Assembly (NCBI GenBank): GCA_037189645.1
Contig: JBBCIY010000001.1
Coordinates: 62,001-126,000 of the forward strand
Source: Taishania sp037189645
GTDB taxonomy: Bacteria > Bacteroidota > Bacteroidia > Flavobacteriales_D > Crocinitomicaceae
Length of the DNA stretch: 64,000 bases
Direction: 5' to 3'
In this document: in pieces, positions 1 through 7,693 of the stretch
Numbering within the stretch: the stretch's first letter is position 1
How the letters are laid out: the number at the start of each line of letters is the position of its first letter
Made by a program: the position numbers and the translations under genes
Notes under the pieces: generated by a model
Database searches by the model: none
What the model was told of the DNA's origin: nothing
The model's input: only the letters and a program-made list of their open reading frames with translations

Positions 1-2
1 CG

Positions 3-344
3 GCAACGAATAAGGATCTGAGAAAAGAGATCGAAGAAGGGCGTTTCCGTGAAGATTTGTACCACCGCCTGGCCGTGATTCTGATTCATGTACCTTCCCT
101 GAACGAACGAAGGAACGACATTCCTGTTCTGGCAGAACATTTCCTTACAATGGTATGCGGTGAGCACGGCATTCCACGGAAAAGTTTCTCCAATGAAGCC
201 CTGGAAGCGTTGAAAAATACCGACTGGACGGGAAATATCCGTGAATTGAGGAACATCATCGAGCGATTGGTGATTTTGTGCGGCGATACGATTACGGGTG
301 AAGACGTCGTGTTGTTTGCCAACCCTAAAACTGTGAAGAGCTAA
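3..344 (+). CDS. Sigma-54 activator, C-terminal fragment
   Basis: This is the last ~113 residues of an NtrC-type sigma-54 activator; the frame is open at the window edge. The fragment opens with the hallmark GRFREDLYHRL of the AAA+ ATPase, then a PxLNERxxDIPxLAEHFL-like stretch and the WTGNIRELRN motif of the C-terminal lid. Proteins of this family hydrolyse ATP to open sigma-54 promoters. The protein stops about 20 residues after the NIRELRN/IERL lid, so the usual C-terminal Fis-type helix-turn-helix is absent. The N-terminal domain, probably a receiver, lies outside the window. The next gene starts 28 bases downstream on the same strand. Confidence 0.9.
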   Translation, partial: ATNKDLRKEIEEGRFREDLYHRLAVILIHVPSLNERRNDIPVLAEHFLTMVCGEHGIPRKSFSNEALEALKNTDWTGNIRELRNIIERLVILCGDTITGEDVVLFANPKTVKS

Positions 345-372
345 ACTTAAATTTAAACTATAAATTCCATTT

Positions 373-3357
373 ATGAAAGCATTTTTTCAAAAAAACTGGA
401 TTCATTTTGCTGCTATGGCAGTGATGTTTATCATTGTCGCTATCTTTTTTCAGCCTGTATTTGAAGGGTTTGCCGTAAAACAGCACGACCTGGAACAGTG
501 GAGGGGGATGGCGCAGGAAACACTCTCATACAGAGAAAAGTCAGGAGAACATCCGTTGTGGACAAACTCCATGTTTTCAGGGATGCCGGTTATCCAGATT
601 ACAATGTTGTATACAGGAAACTTTCTTCAAAAAATTGTAAATTTCTACTATGAGGTAGTTTCATTGCCGATCGGCCTGGTGTTCCTGCACATGGTCAGCT
701 TTTATTTCATGGCTGTTATGCTGAGGATCCGGCCTGTTATTGCTGTCATCGGAGCGATCGCTTATAGCTTTGCCAGCTACGAAATCATCATTATCCAGGC
801 AGGGCATTCCGCGAAATCAATGGCTTCGGCTTATTTGCCGCTATTGTTGGGAGCATTCATATATGCATACCGCTATAGGAGCTGGTTTGCCGTTGCGTTT
901 TCGGGCATCATCATGACCGTAGAGCTTTCGTCTAACCACGTTCAGGTAACTTACTATATGATCTTCTTACTGGTATTTGTTGGAATTTACTTCTTCATCC
1001 AGGCGGCGAAAGAAAAAACATTCGGAGCATTTACCAGGATTACGATAGGATTGATTGTAGCGTACGGACTGGCCGGGATCGTCAACAGTCCGAATATCTT
1101 TTTAACAAGTGATTATGCTAAGTACACGATCCGCGGGGCAAATGACATAACAATAACCCCGGAAGGTACGGACGCCTCCAACCAATCAAAAGGACTGGAC
1201 AGGGATTATATCACCAACTGGTCGTATGGCATTGATGAAACGTTTACATTGATCTCTCCTAACGTAAAAGGTGGAGGATCGTTTTACATCGGCGGGAGCC
1301 AGTTTGAGCCGCTCCTGGAAAATTCAGAATTCAGTTCGGATGTAAAAAACAGCTTAATGCGTTCTCCTGCGTATTGGGGAGACCAGCCGTTTACTTCCGG
1401 GCCGGTCTATATTGGAGTGGTTGTCGTATTCCTGGCGTTTTTGGGTCTGATCTTTCTGAAGACCGGGTTGAAATGGCCGTTATTCATCATGGCTGTTCTG
1501 GCAGTCGCCTTGTCATGGGGGAAAAACTTCATGGGATTGACCGACTTTTTCATTGATTATATTCCTGGCTACAATAAATTCAGGACGGTAACCATCATTT
1601 TGATAATGGTTGAACTGACGATCCCTGTCATTGGGGTTTTATTCCTGGACATGCTGGTAAAAGAAAAGGAGCAGATCCGGGAAAAGAAAAATATCCTCCT
1701 GGCTTCCGTTACAGGTTTTTTCCTGTTCTTGCTGGTTGTGAAAGTTGTAGGGCTGGGAGACGGATATATGAGTGCTCCGGAGAAAGAGCAACTGGCCAAT
1801 ATCGAAAGCCTGATCATAAGAGATCTAAGTTCATATGATCCCGAAACATTAAAAGCGGAGATCAACCTTGATGTAAATAATCCCGGCCAGGTAGCGGAAT
1901 ATGTTTCTTACAGGAAACAGGCATATACTGAGAATTTCGAGAATGTAAAGTCATTGAGAGAAAGCATTTTTAACGCAAGTATGAATCGTTCGCTTGCCTT
2001 TACGTTTTTCGCAGGAGCGTTGATCCTGTTGTTTGTTTTCACTACCCTTCCTTCAATGGTGCTGATGGGGGGAATGCTTTTACTGGTATTGATCGATATT
2101 GTTCCCGTCGCAAACGAATATTTAGGTAAGCAGGAAGTGAACGCCAGCTATAAATACTGGGAAGACAAGGGAGTGAACAAGTATCCTTTTGCCGCAAGGG
2201 AAGCAGATCACCAGATCATGGAGATGGAAATCCAGTCCAACCCGGAATTAAAGAAACTGATTGATAATGCCGAAAGATCAGCGATTGAAAAAGCAGATAA
2301 AAAAGGTCTTGAAGGCAAAGGAAGAACAAACATGATCAACAGCTACCGTTTTTCTGAGCTGAACCTGGCGACAAATTACCGTGTGTTTGACAGGAGCGGT
2401 GGATTTAACAATAGTTACACTTCTTATTTGCATAAGTCACTTGGAGGTTACCACGGCGCGAAGCTGCGTAATTTCAACAACCTGATTGAATTCCAGATCA
2501 CTAAAGGAAACAACAAGGTGTTTGACATGCTGAATGTAAAATACATCATTCACACGGACGAAAAAGGCTCATTTGCTCAGCAAAACCCACAGGCCATGGG
2601 GAATGCATGGTTCGTAAAACGTGTTGAGGTGTACGATACTCCGAATGATGAGATCAGGGCGCTGGGAACGCGTTTCAGATTAGTTAATGAAGGAGTAGGG
2701 CAGTTGGTCGTAAACGGACAGAAAACAAGCGAAGCCACTGTTTACGGAAGTGAGCGGATCAGCTACGTGATCAATAACTCCGACACGATTGATGTTCCGC
2801 TGAGCAATGGAATGTCTGAAGGCATGGAGGCTGTATTTGTAATGGATAAAAACCGGAAAACGGACCTGGTGATGCCACAGGTATTGGAAAACGATACCGC
2901 AAAAGTATCGTTCCTCAAAATGGTCCGGATCAAAGCGGAAAATGAGTTCAAACCAGCCGAAGAGGCTGTCATGCTGAAAGAGTGGGCAGAGAAACTTTCG
3001 CAGCAATCGTTTACCGGTGAAGGAAGTGTGAAAATGACCGGCTATAAACCGAATAAGATTACATACGATGTAAAATCGAAAGGAAAGCAGCTGGTGGTCT
3101 TCTCGGAAGTTTTTTACCCGAAAGACTGGACAGCGACTATAGATGGCAAGGAAACACCTATTTTCAAGGTGAATTACCTGTTGCGTGCCATTGAAGTTCC
3201 CGACGGAGACCACAAGGTGGAACTGAGCTTTGATATCCCTCAGTACCATACTTTGAATAAAGTTGCCCTGGTAGCGTGTATTATCCTTGTTCTGGGATTG
3301 ATCGCTGCCATATACGTTGGGTATAAAAAGAAAAAAGTGGCGGATAAAGTTGAATAA
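373..3357 (+). CDS. YfhO family polytopic membrane protein
   Basis: A 994-residue integral membrane protein of the YfhO type. It begins with a hydrophobic segment near residues 10-30, has many transmembrane helices up to about residue 600, then a long extracytoplasmic domain, and one last helix near the C-terminus before a KKKK tail. YfhO proteins are related to GT-C glycosyltransferases; in Gram-positives they modify teichoic acid or lipoteichoic acid, while Bacteroidota members are uncharacterised. A family 2 glycosyltransferase starts one base after its stop, so the two are probably co-expressed and may act on a lipid-linked sugar. The enzymatic role is inference. Confidence 0.85.
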   Translation: MKAFFQKNWIHFAAMAVMFIIVAIFFQPVFEGFAVKQHDLEQWRGMAQETLSYREKSGEHPLWTNSMFSGMPVIQITMLYTGNFLQKIVNFYYEVVSLPIGLVFLHMVSFYFMAVMLRIRPVIAVIGAIAYSFASYEIIIIQAGHSAKSMASAYLPLLLGAFIYAYRYRSWFAVAFSGIIMTVELSSNHVQVTYYMIFLLVFVGIYFFIQAAKEKTFGAFTRITIGLIVAYGLAGIVNSPNIFLTSDYAKYTIRGANDITITPEGTDASNQSKGLDRDYITNWSYGIDETFTLISPNVKGGGSFYIGGSQFEPLLENSEFSSDVKNSLMRSPAYWGDQPFTSGPVYIGVVVVFLAFLGLIFLKTGLKWPLFIMAVLAVALSWGKNFMGLTDFFIDYIPGYNKFRTVTIILIMVELTIPVIGVLFLDMLVKEKEQIREKKNILLASVTGFFLFLLVVKVVGLGDGYMSAPEKEQLANIESLIIRDLSSYDPETLKAEINLDVNNPGQVAEYVSYRKQAYTENFENVKSLRESIFNASMNRSLAFTFFAGALILLFVFTTLPSMVLMGGMLLLVLIDIVPVANEYLGKQEVNASYKYWEDKGVNKYPFAAREADHQIMEMEIQSNPELKKLIDNAERSAIEKADKKGLEGKGRTNMINSYRFSELNLATNYRVFDRSGGFNNSYTSYLHKSLGGYHGAKLRNFNNLIEFQITKGNNKVFDMLNVKYIIHTDEKGSFAQQNPQAMGNAWFVKRVEVYDTPNDEIRALGTRFRLVNEGVGQLVVNGQKTSEATVYGSERISYVINNSDTIDVPLSNGMSEGMEAVFVMDKNRKTDLVMPQVLENDTAKVSFLKMVRIKAENEFKPAEEAVMLKEWAEKLSQQSFTGEGSVKMTGYKPNKITYDVKSKGKQLVVFSEVFYPKDWTATIDGKETPIFKVNYLLRAIEVPDGDHKVELSFDIPQYHTLNKVALVACIILVLGLIAAIYVGYKKKKVADKVE

Positions 3358-3358
3358 A

Positions 3359-4273
3359 ATGACGAGGCTTTCCATCGTAATTTGCACATACAACAGAGAA
3401 CGGTACATCGCGGAATCGATACGGGCAGCGCTGAACCAGACTGCAGGCAAAGATCTTTACCAGGTGATTGTTGTCAACAACAATTCCCGGGACCGGACAG
3501 ATGAGATTTGTCGAAAGCTGTTGGAGGAGGACAAGCTGGAGTTTGATTATTTTATCGAAACCAACCAGGGGAATTCCTTTGCCCGGAACAGGGGAATCTC
3601 TGAATCAAAGGGGGAGATCATTGCTTTTATTGATGATGATGCGATGATGGAACCTGACTATGTTGGTAACCTGCTTGATTTTTACCACAACAATCCGGGC
3701 GTTGATGCCGTTGGGGGCAGAATTTATCCCAGGTACGAAGAAAAGAAAGCAAACTGGCTTTCCCCGGTTTTGATGCCGTTAATTGCTGCTTTGGATATGG
3801 GAAATTCTCCACGACCTTTTCGCTGGGGGAAATTTCCGATCGGGGCGAATATGTCATTCAGAAGGCAGGTTTTTGAGAAGATCGGTGTCTTCAATGTTGA
3901 GCTTGGAAGGATCGGGACAAATCTCCAGGGTGGTGATGAAAAGGACGTATTTGCAAGAATGCGCCTGGAAAACCGGACGATCTGGTACTGCCCGGACGTT
4001 GTTGTGCATCACGTCATCCCTGCCTCCCGGCTGGAGGTTTCTTATATCAGGCGCATGGGAATCGGTGTCGGAGAAAGCGAATACCGGCGCACAAAAACGA
4101 TCGGCGGAAAGGCTTATTTCGTTGCGTGCCTGAAAGAATTGATGAAATGGGGAGTAACGTTTGCGCTTGCTTTTGTTTACGTGATCAGTTTTCAGTTCCC
4201 CAAAGCTCTGATGCTGATCCGGTTCCGGGCGTGGGTGTCGAAAGGGTTGTTTTTTAATCGTATTACAGTGTAA
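3359..4273 (+). CDS. Family 2 glycosyltransferase
   Basis: A 304-residue GT-A fold glycosyltransferase. The N-terminus reads LSIVICTYNRERYI, the nucleotide-binding start of GT2 enzymes, and an IAFIDDDAMMEPDY segment supplies the DxD metal site. A GGDEKDVFARM segment near residue 200 matches the catalytic ED/QxxRW region loosely. One hydrophobic segment lies near the C-terminus. I chose the ATG at 3359, one base after the YfhO stop, because the protein homology begins there; an in-frame ATG at 3317 would overlap YfhO. It probably transfers a sugar from a nucleotide donor at the cytoplasmic face. The acceptor is unknown. Confidence 0.85.
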   Translation: MTRLSIVICTYNRERYIAESIRAALNQTAGKDLYQVIVVNNNSRDRTDEICRKLLEEDKLEFDYFIETNQGNSFARNRGISESKGEIIAFIDDDAMMEPDYVGNLLDFYHNNPGVDAVGGRIYPRYEEKKANWLSPVLMPLIAALDMGNSPRPFRWGKFPIGANMSFRRQVFEKIGVFNVELGRIGTNLQGGDEKDVFARMRLENRTIWYCPDVVVHHVIPASRLEVSYIRRMGIGVGESEYRRTKTIGGKAYFVACLKELMKWGVTFALAFVYVISFQFPKALMLIRFRAWVSKGLFFNRITV

Positions 4274-4318
4274 AGATTAATTACCTGTAAAAAGATACAG
4301 CCTTTCCTTAGAAAAAAC

Positions 4319-4355
4319 ATCAAAGAGCTTTTATTCCGGATAGAAGCCCTTTGAT
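4319..4355. terminator. Hairpin between convergent genes
   Basis: Arms 4319-4330 and 4344-4355 pair over 12 bases with one mismatch around a 13-base loop. It sits between the convergent glycosyltransferase and methyltransferase genes. An A-rich run on the left makes a T-run for minus-strand transcripts; the plus side has only TTTTATTT a few bases later. It could stop both strands. Confidence 0.6.
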
Positions 4356-4362
4356 TCAGCTT

Positions 4363-4992
4363 TTATTTATAGCAAACGAAATAATAGTGCCTGGTGTTTT
4401 CCCATACATTTAGCTCATCTGCTACTTCGTCAATTACGTCAACCTTGCTAAATCCTTTCGATTTGATTAACCCGACTTCTTCTTCCAACTTTCTGTATTC
4501 GGTAAAATATTCACTTGAAAGCTCTTCCGAATATCCATTGATGACAACGGTTTCTTTTAACCCGCAATGACTTCTCAGAATTAATTTACCGCCTGGCTTT
4601 AGCATTTTAAACATATTTTCATATATCTTTTCAACATCAGACTTTGTAAAGAAATGGGTTACACCAGTGCATATAATCTTATCAAATTCTTTTCTGATTT
4701 TAAAAGTAGGCAACTCAGCATTAATGACTAAAATATCTTTGTGAATAAACTTTGTAAGTCCTTCAAATGTTTCAACTGCTATAATATTCTTTACTGAATC
4801 GATTAATTCGTTGGTCACCAAACCCGATCCCGCTCCGACATCCAACAGTTCGTCATTTTGATTTAAATGACTTTTAACGAATGCAATATCAGTTTTTAAG
4901 TATTCATTATTTCGTTTGTTCGTTGTTTCATTCTGGCTTGATATTGAATCCGCCATTTTTTGCCAGTAAGCTTTACTTTTATTACTATTCAT
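4363..4992 (-). CDS. Class I SAM-dependent methyltransferase
   Basis: A 209-residue class I methyltransferase. The SAM site DVGAGSGLVTNEL is near residues 57-69, and the acidic end of strand 2 and a FDKIICTGVTHFF motif IV follow. A MLKPGGKLILRSH segment is the typical post-motif III strand. The start overlaps the racemase stop by four bases (ATGA), so the two are translationally coupled. The substrate is unknown; pairing with an amino-acid racemase suggests a small amino-acid-related molecule, which is inference. The gene is visibly A+T-richer than the genes before 4273. Confidence 0.8.
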   Translation of the reverse strand: MNSNKSKAYWQKMADSISSQNETTNKRNNEYLKTDIAFVKSHLNQNDELLDVGAGSGLVTNELIDSVKNIIAVETFEGLTKFIHKDILVINAELPTFKIRKEFDKIICTGVTHFFTKSDVEKIYENMFKMLKPGGKLILRSHCGLKETVVINGYSEELSSEYFTEYRKLEEEVGLIKSKGFSKVDVIDEVADELNVWENTRHYYFVCYK

Positions 4993-5678
4993 ATTTTGTT
5001 TTTTGCGAAATTAACAGCCTCTATAGCCAGGATATTACTTGAGTCATATACTTTCAACGGAGATTGGTCTATTGGTAAAATTATCGGGAGTTCAGTGCAG
5101 GCATAAATCACCGCATCTGCCCCTTTTTCTTTAAATTCATTAATTAAACGCAACATTAATTCCCTTGCTTCGTCTGAATTTTTATTTTGTTTACCTGCTT
5201 CAATGATAAACCGAACGTCCTCTATGCGATTGACATTTTCAACTTCAATGTTGTTCTTCCTTAATTCTTCTTCGTAAATATTCGTCATTACAGTGACTTC
5301 CGAACCAAGTATTCCGACTTTTTTTACATTATCAGAAACTATTTGCTTTAACGTTAGGCTTACCATGTCCAAAAAAGGTAATGGAAAATCACCGATCTGA
5401 CGTAGAAAATAATGGGCGGTATTACAAGGGCAGATAAAAAAATCAGCTCCCGCGTTTTTTAGCCGTTCTATTCCTTGAATCATGTATGGTATCGGGCTTT
5501 CTTCGTTGAATAAAAAAGCTCTTGCACGACTTGGAATCCTGGGATTGCTGTCAATGATTACGTGCGGATAATCCCAATCTTTTTTAGCGCTGATAGCATT
5601 TAAGATCAATCTGTAAAAGTCATTGGTCGCATAAGGGCCATATCCGCCAAGAACTCCAATTACTTTTGTTTTTTCCAT
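4989..5678 (-). CDS. Aspartate/glutamate racemase family protein
   Basis: A 229-residue member of the Asp/Glu racemase superfamily (YgeA-like). Both catalytic cysteines of this PLP-independent two-base family are visible: Cys85 in ICPCNTAH and Cys194 in YACTELP. The N-terminal GVLGGYGPYATNDFY matches the substrate-binding glycine loop. The family interconverts D and L forms of aspartate, glutamate or relatives, and some members are hydantoin racemases or maleate isomerases. It is the first gene of a two-gene minus-strand unit with the methyltransferase at 4363-4992. The exact substrate cannot be read from sequence. Confidence 0.8.
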   Translation of the reverse strand: MEKTKVIGVLGGYGPYATNDFYRLILNAISAKKDWDYPHVIIDSNPRIPSRARAFLFNEESPIPYMIQGIERLKNAGADFFICPCNTAHYFLRQIGDFPLPFLDMVSLTLKQIVSDNVKKVGILGSEVTVMTNIYEEELRKNNIEVENVNRIEDVRFIIEAGKQNKNSDEARELMLRLINEFKEKGADAVIYACTELPIILPIDQSPLKVYDSSNILAIEAVNFAKNKI

Positions 5679-5715
5679 TATGCTTTTACTAAGTATTTAC
5701 TAAATTGATACCACT

Positions 5716-5744
5716 CAAAATTACTCATAATTTGGGATACCAAA
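5716..5744 (-). promoter_or_regulatory. Promoter for racemase-methyltransferase pair
   Basis: On the minus strand 5716-5723 reads TAATTTTG, a match to the Bacteroidota -7 consensus TAnnTTTG. A TTTG at 5741-5744 lies 17 bases upstream as a possible -33 element, slightly closer than the usual ~19. The racemase start is 38 bases downstream. Confidence 0.5.
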
Positions 5745-5918
5745 ATTGATTATTAGATTATTTTGTACATTTATGAGCCGATTTTGAGTGTGTGGGCCTG
5801 TTTTTATTAATAGGATCTCATTACCAATTTAGGAGCAAAAATAATCGGGTACCGACCGGAATAATTTAACTGTTTTATAACCAATAAAATATAAATAAAT
5901 CAAAAACAATAAACATAT

Positions 5919-7040
5919 ATGCAGGCAATCATTCTATTAGCTGGTCAGGGAAGCAGAATGGGAGAGTTAACTAAAAACAACCATAAAAGTCTGTTACCTC
6001 TAAGTACCCATGAAACTTTTCTTTCACGGTTGATGCACCAGTTGAATGAATATGAATTTAGTAAAGTGGTTGTGGTTACCGGCTATTTAAATCAGTTGGT
6101 TGAACAAGAGTTGCTTAATTATCAGCTCAACATAGAGGTTGTATATAATGATCGGTTTCGGGAAGATACAAACATCTATTCCATGAAATTAGCGTTGGAT
6201 AAAATCAGTTGCTCTGAACCTGTCATTGTTTTTGAAGGAGATATCTGGTTGGATGATTTGGCGTTAAAAACGATTTATGAAGAAAGTCTTCAGAATCGGT
6301 CAATCTGGTTTACCAAAGGTAGTTTTGTACCAGGTTTATATGGAGGCATTTTAAAAAAAGACGCAAATAACAACGTAGAGGATGTCAGGATTGTTCCATT
6401 GTTTGAGCAACAATTTAGCATGTACCAAAAATTAGTTGGTATTATGACGTTTGGGACCAATGAGATCACCCCTTATAAGCGGTTTCTGGATGAATCAATT
6501 TTAAATGGCACAAACCAGTATTACCTGATCCCCTGGATCAATAATCTGGCAGGTTTGCCATGCATTGGTGTTGATATCGCACAATTTAAAATTGAAAGCG
6601 TAAATTCGGAATCGGAATACAACAAACTATATCAGGAGTTGAATGCTGAGAAAGAACAGATTGAGATCAGTTTGACTTCAATAGAAAATTTGAAGCCGAT
6701 AGAAGATTTCATCAAAGAAAGAGCCGATCAATTGTTTGATACAATCAGTAAGAGTGAATATTGGATCAAGCCAATTGTTATTGAAAAGAAACATTCCCTG
6801 ATACTTGACGGGCATCACCGGTTTGATGTCGCGAAAAGAATGGGACTCAAACAAATCCCGGTCATCGTTGTTGATTACCGGGATATTGAAATATGGTCTT
6901 TGAGGCCAGAGGAAGAAGTAACGCATGAATTGGTTGTAAACAGGGCGTTAAGTAAAAATATTTATCCGAATAAAACCGTAAAGCATAATTTCCCTTTTAC
7001 AATTCCGGAATGTAAGATTCCAATTAAAAACTTGGTTTAA
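5919..7040 (+). CDS. Nucleotidyltransferase fused to SerK/ParB-like kinase domain
   Basis: A 373-residue two-domain protein. Residues 1-240 are a LicC-type nucleotidyltransferase: LLAGQGSRMG at 6-14 with Lys23 for the NTP, a YNDRFREDTNIYSM segment at 76-89 typical of phosphocholine-type enzymes, and the metal Asp108 in FEGD. Residues ~245-373 have a ParB/Srx fold signature: LDGHHRF at 296-302 and a C-terminal YPNKTVKH at 349-356. That pattern resembles the free L-serine kinases SerK and SbnI, whose fold and DGHHR loop are known. A single protein could thus phosphorylate serine (or a relative) and activate the product as a CDP or CMP derivative. First gene of a four-gene operon; next gene five bases on. 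Confidence 0.75.
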   Translation: MQAIILLAGQGSRMGELTKNNHKSLLPLSTHETFLSRLMHQLNEYEFSKVVVVTGYLNQLVEQELLNYQLNIEVVYNDRFREDTNIYSMKLALDKISCSEPVIVFEGDIWLDDLALKTIYEESLQNRSIWFTKGSFVPGLYGGILKKDANNNVEDVRIVPLFEQQFSMYQKLVGIMTFGTNEITPYKRFLDESILNGTNQYYLIPWINNLAGLPCIGVDIAQFKIESVNSESEYNKLYQELNAEKEQIEISLTSIENLKPIEDFIKERADQLFDTISKSEYWIKPIVIEKKHSLILDGHHRFDVAKRMGLKQIPVIVVDYRDIEIWSLRPEEEVTHELVVNRALSKNIYPNKTVKHNFPFTIPECKIPIKNLV

Positions 7041-7045
7041 AAAAT

Positions 7046-7693
7046 ATGAGATTAATAATTTTGTCAGCAGGCGATTCATTTGAACTAGATGGGTTTAACA
7101 AGCTTTTGATTAATAACCCGATAAGTGGTAAAACAATTATTGAACAATATCAGTCTATATTTGAACCTGGTGAAATAACTGTCGTTGTTGGCTACAAGGC
7201 GATGGAAATAATGAATCGCTATCCACATTTTAACTATATATACAATAAAAAGTGGCAGACAACAGGAAGTGCATATAGTTTGTCATTGGCGTTGAATGAA
7301 GAGCCTTCCATTGTCATAGAAAGTGATTTTTTTATAGATGAGCTGCTTAAAAATGAATTTGCTTCAAAAGATGAGTTTGTGGTCATAAAAAAATCAGAAA
7401 GCAAGTCATTGAACTCGTTTAAAGCAATTATAAAAGAGAACCGCATAGCTGGAGTATATAGCGGGAAATCCAAAAATAATGATCCTGAATTGTTAGGTGT
7501 TTTTAAAGTTTCCAATATAGAAACACTGCGGGAATGGAAAAAAAATGGAATTCAAAACCCGCATCAGTATATCGGGGAATCTTTTCCTTATGAAACTTCA
7601 ACTATTCCGTTCATTGAGGTTTGTGGTAAAAGTATAACTGAAATAAATACTCCAACAGATTTTATTAATTTCATAAAAAATGACAATGAATAA
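7046..7693 (+). CDS. Second, diverged LicC-like nucleotidyltransferase
   Basis: A 215-residue nucleotidyltransferase-like protein. Its N-terminus IILSAGDSFELDGFNKL replaces the usual AGxGxRxx loop, but Lys19 is kept. YNKKWQTTGSAYSLSLAL at 66-83 aligns by eye with the equivalent segment of the preceding gene, and VIESD at 90-94 gives the metal Asp. It is therefore a divergent paralogue of the first domain of its neighbour. It may use another nucleotide or phosphate substrate, or be a regulatory partner. It lies five bases after the fusion gene and overlaps the DUF711 start by 14 bases, so translational coupling is likely. Confidence 0.65.
   Translation: MRLIILSAGDSFELDGFNKLLINNPISGKTIIEQYQSIFEPGEITVVVGYKAMEIMNRYPHFNYIYNKKWQTTGSAYSLSLALNEEPSIVIESDFFIDELLKNEFASKDEFVVIKKSESKSLNSFKAIIKENRIAGVYSGKSKNNDPELLGVFKVSNIETLREWKKNGIQNPHQYIGESFPYETSTIPFIEVCGKSITEINTPTDFINFIKNDNE

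Noticed and set aside
2680..3450. 256-codon frame on the minus strand inside YfhO
   Set aside because: It is antisense to a strong membrane-protein gene and its translation has no recognisable motif or plausible composition.
4363..5678. Toxin-antitoxin or restriction system in the A+T-rich block
   Set aside because: The proteins are a racemase with both catalytic cysteines and a small-molecule methyltransferase; no DNA methylase NPPY motif or nuclease is present.
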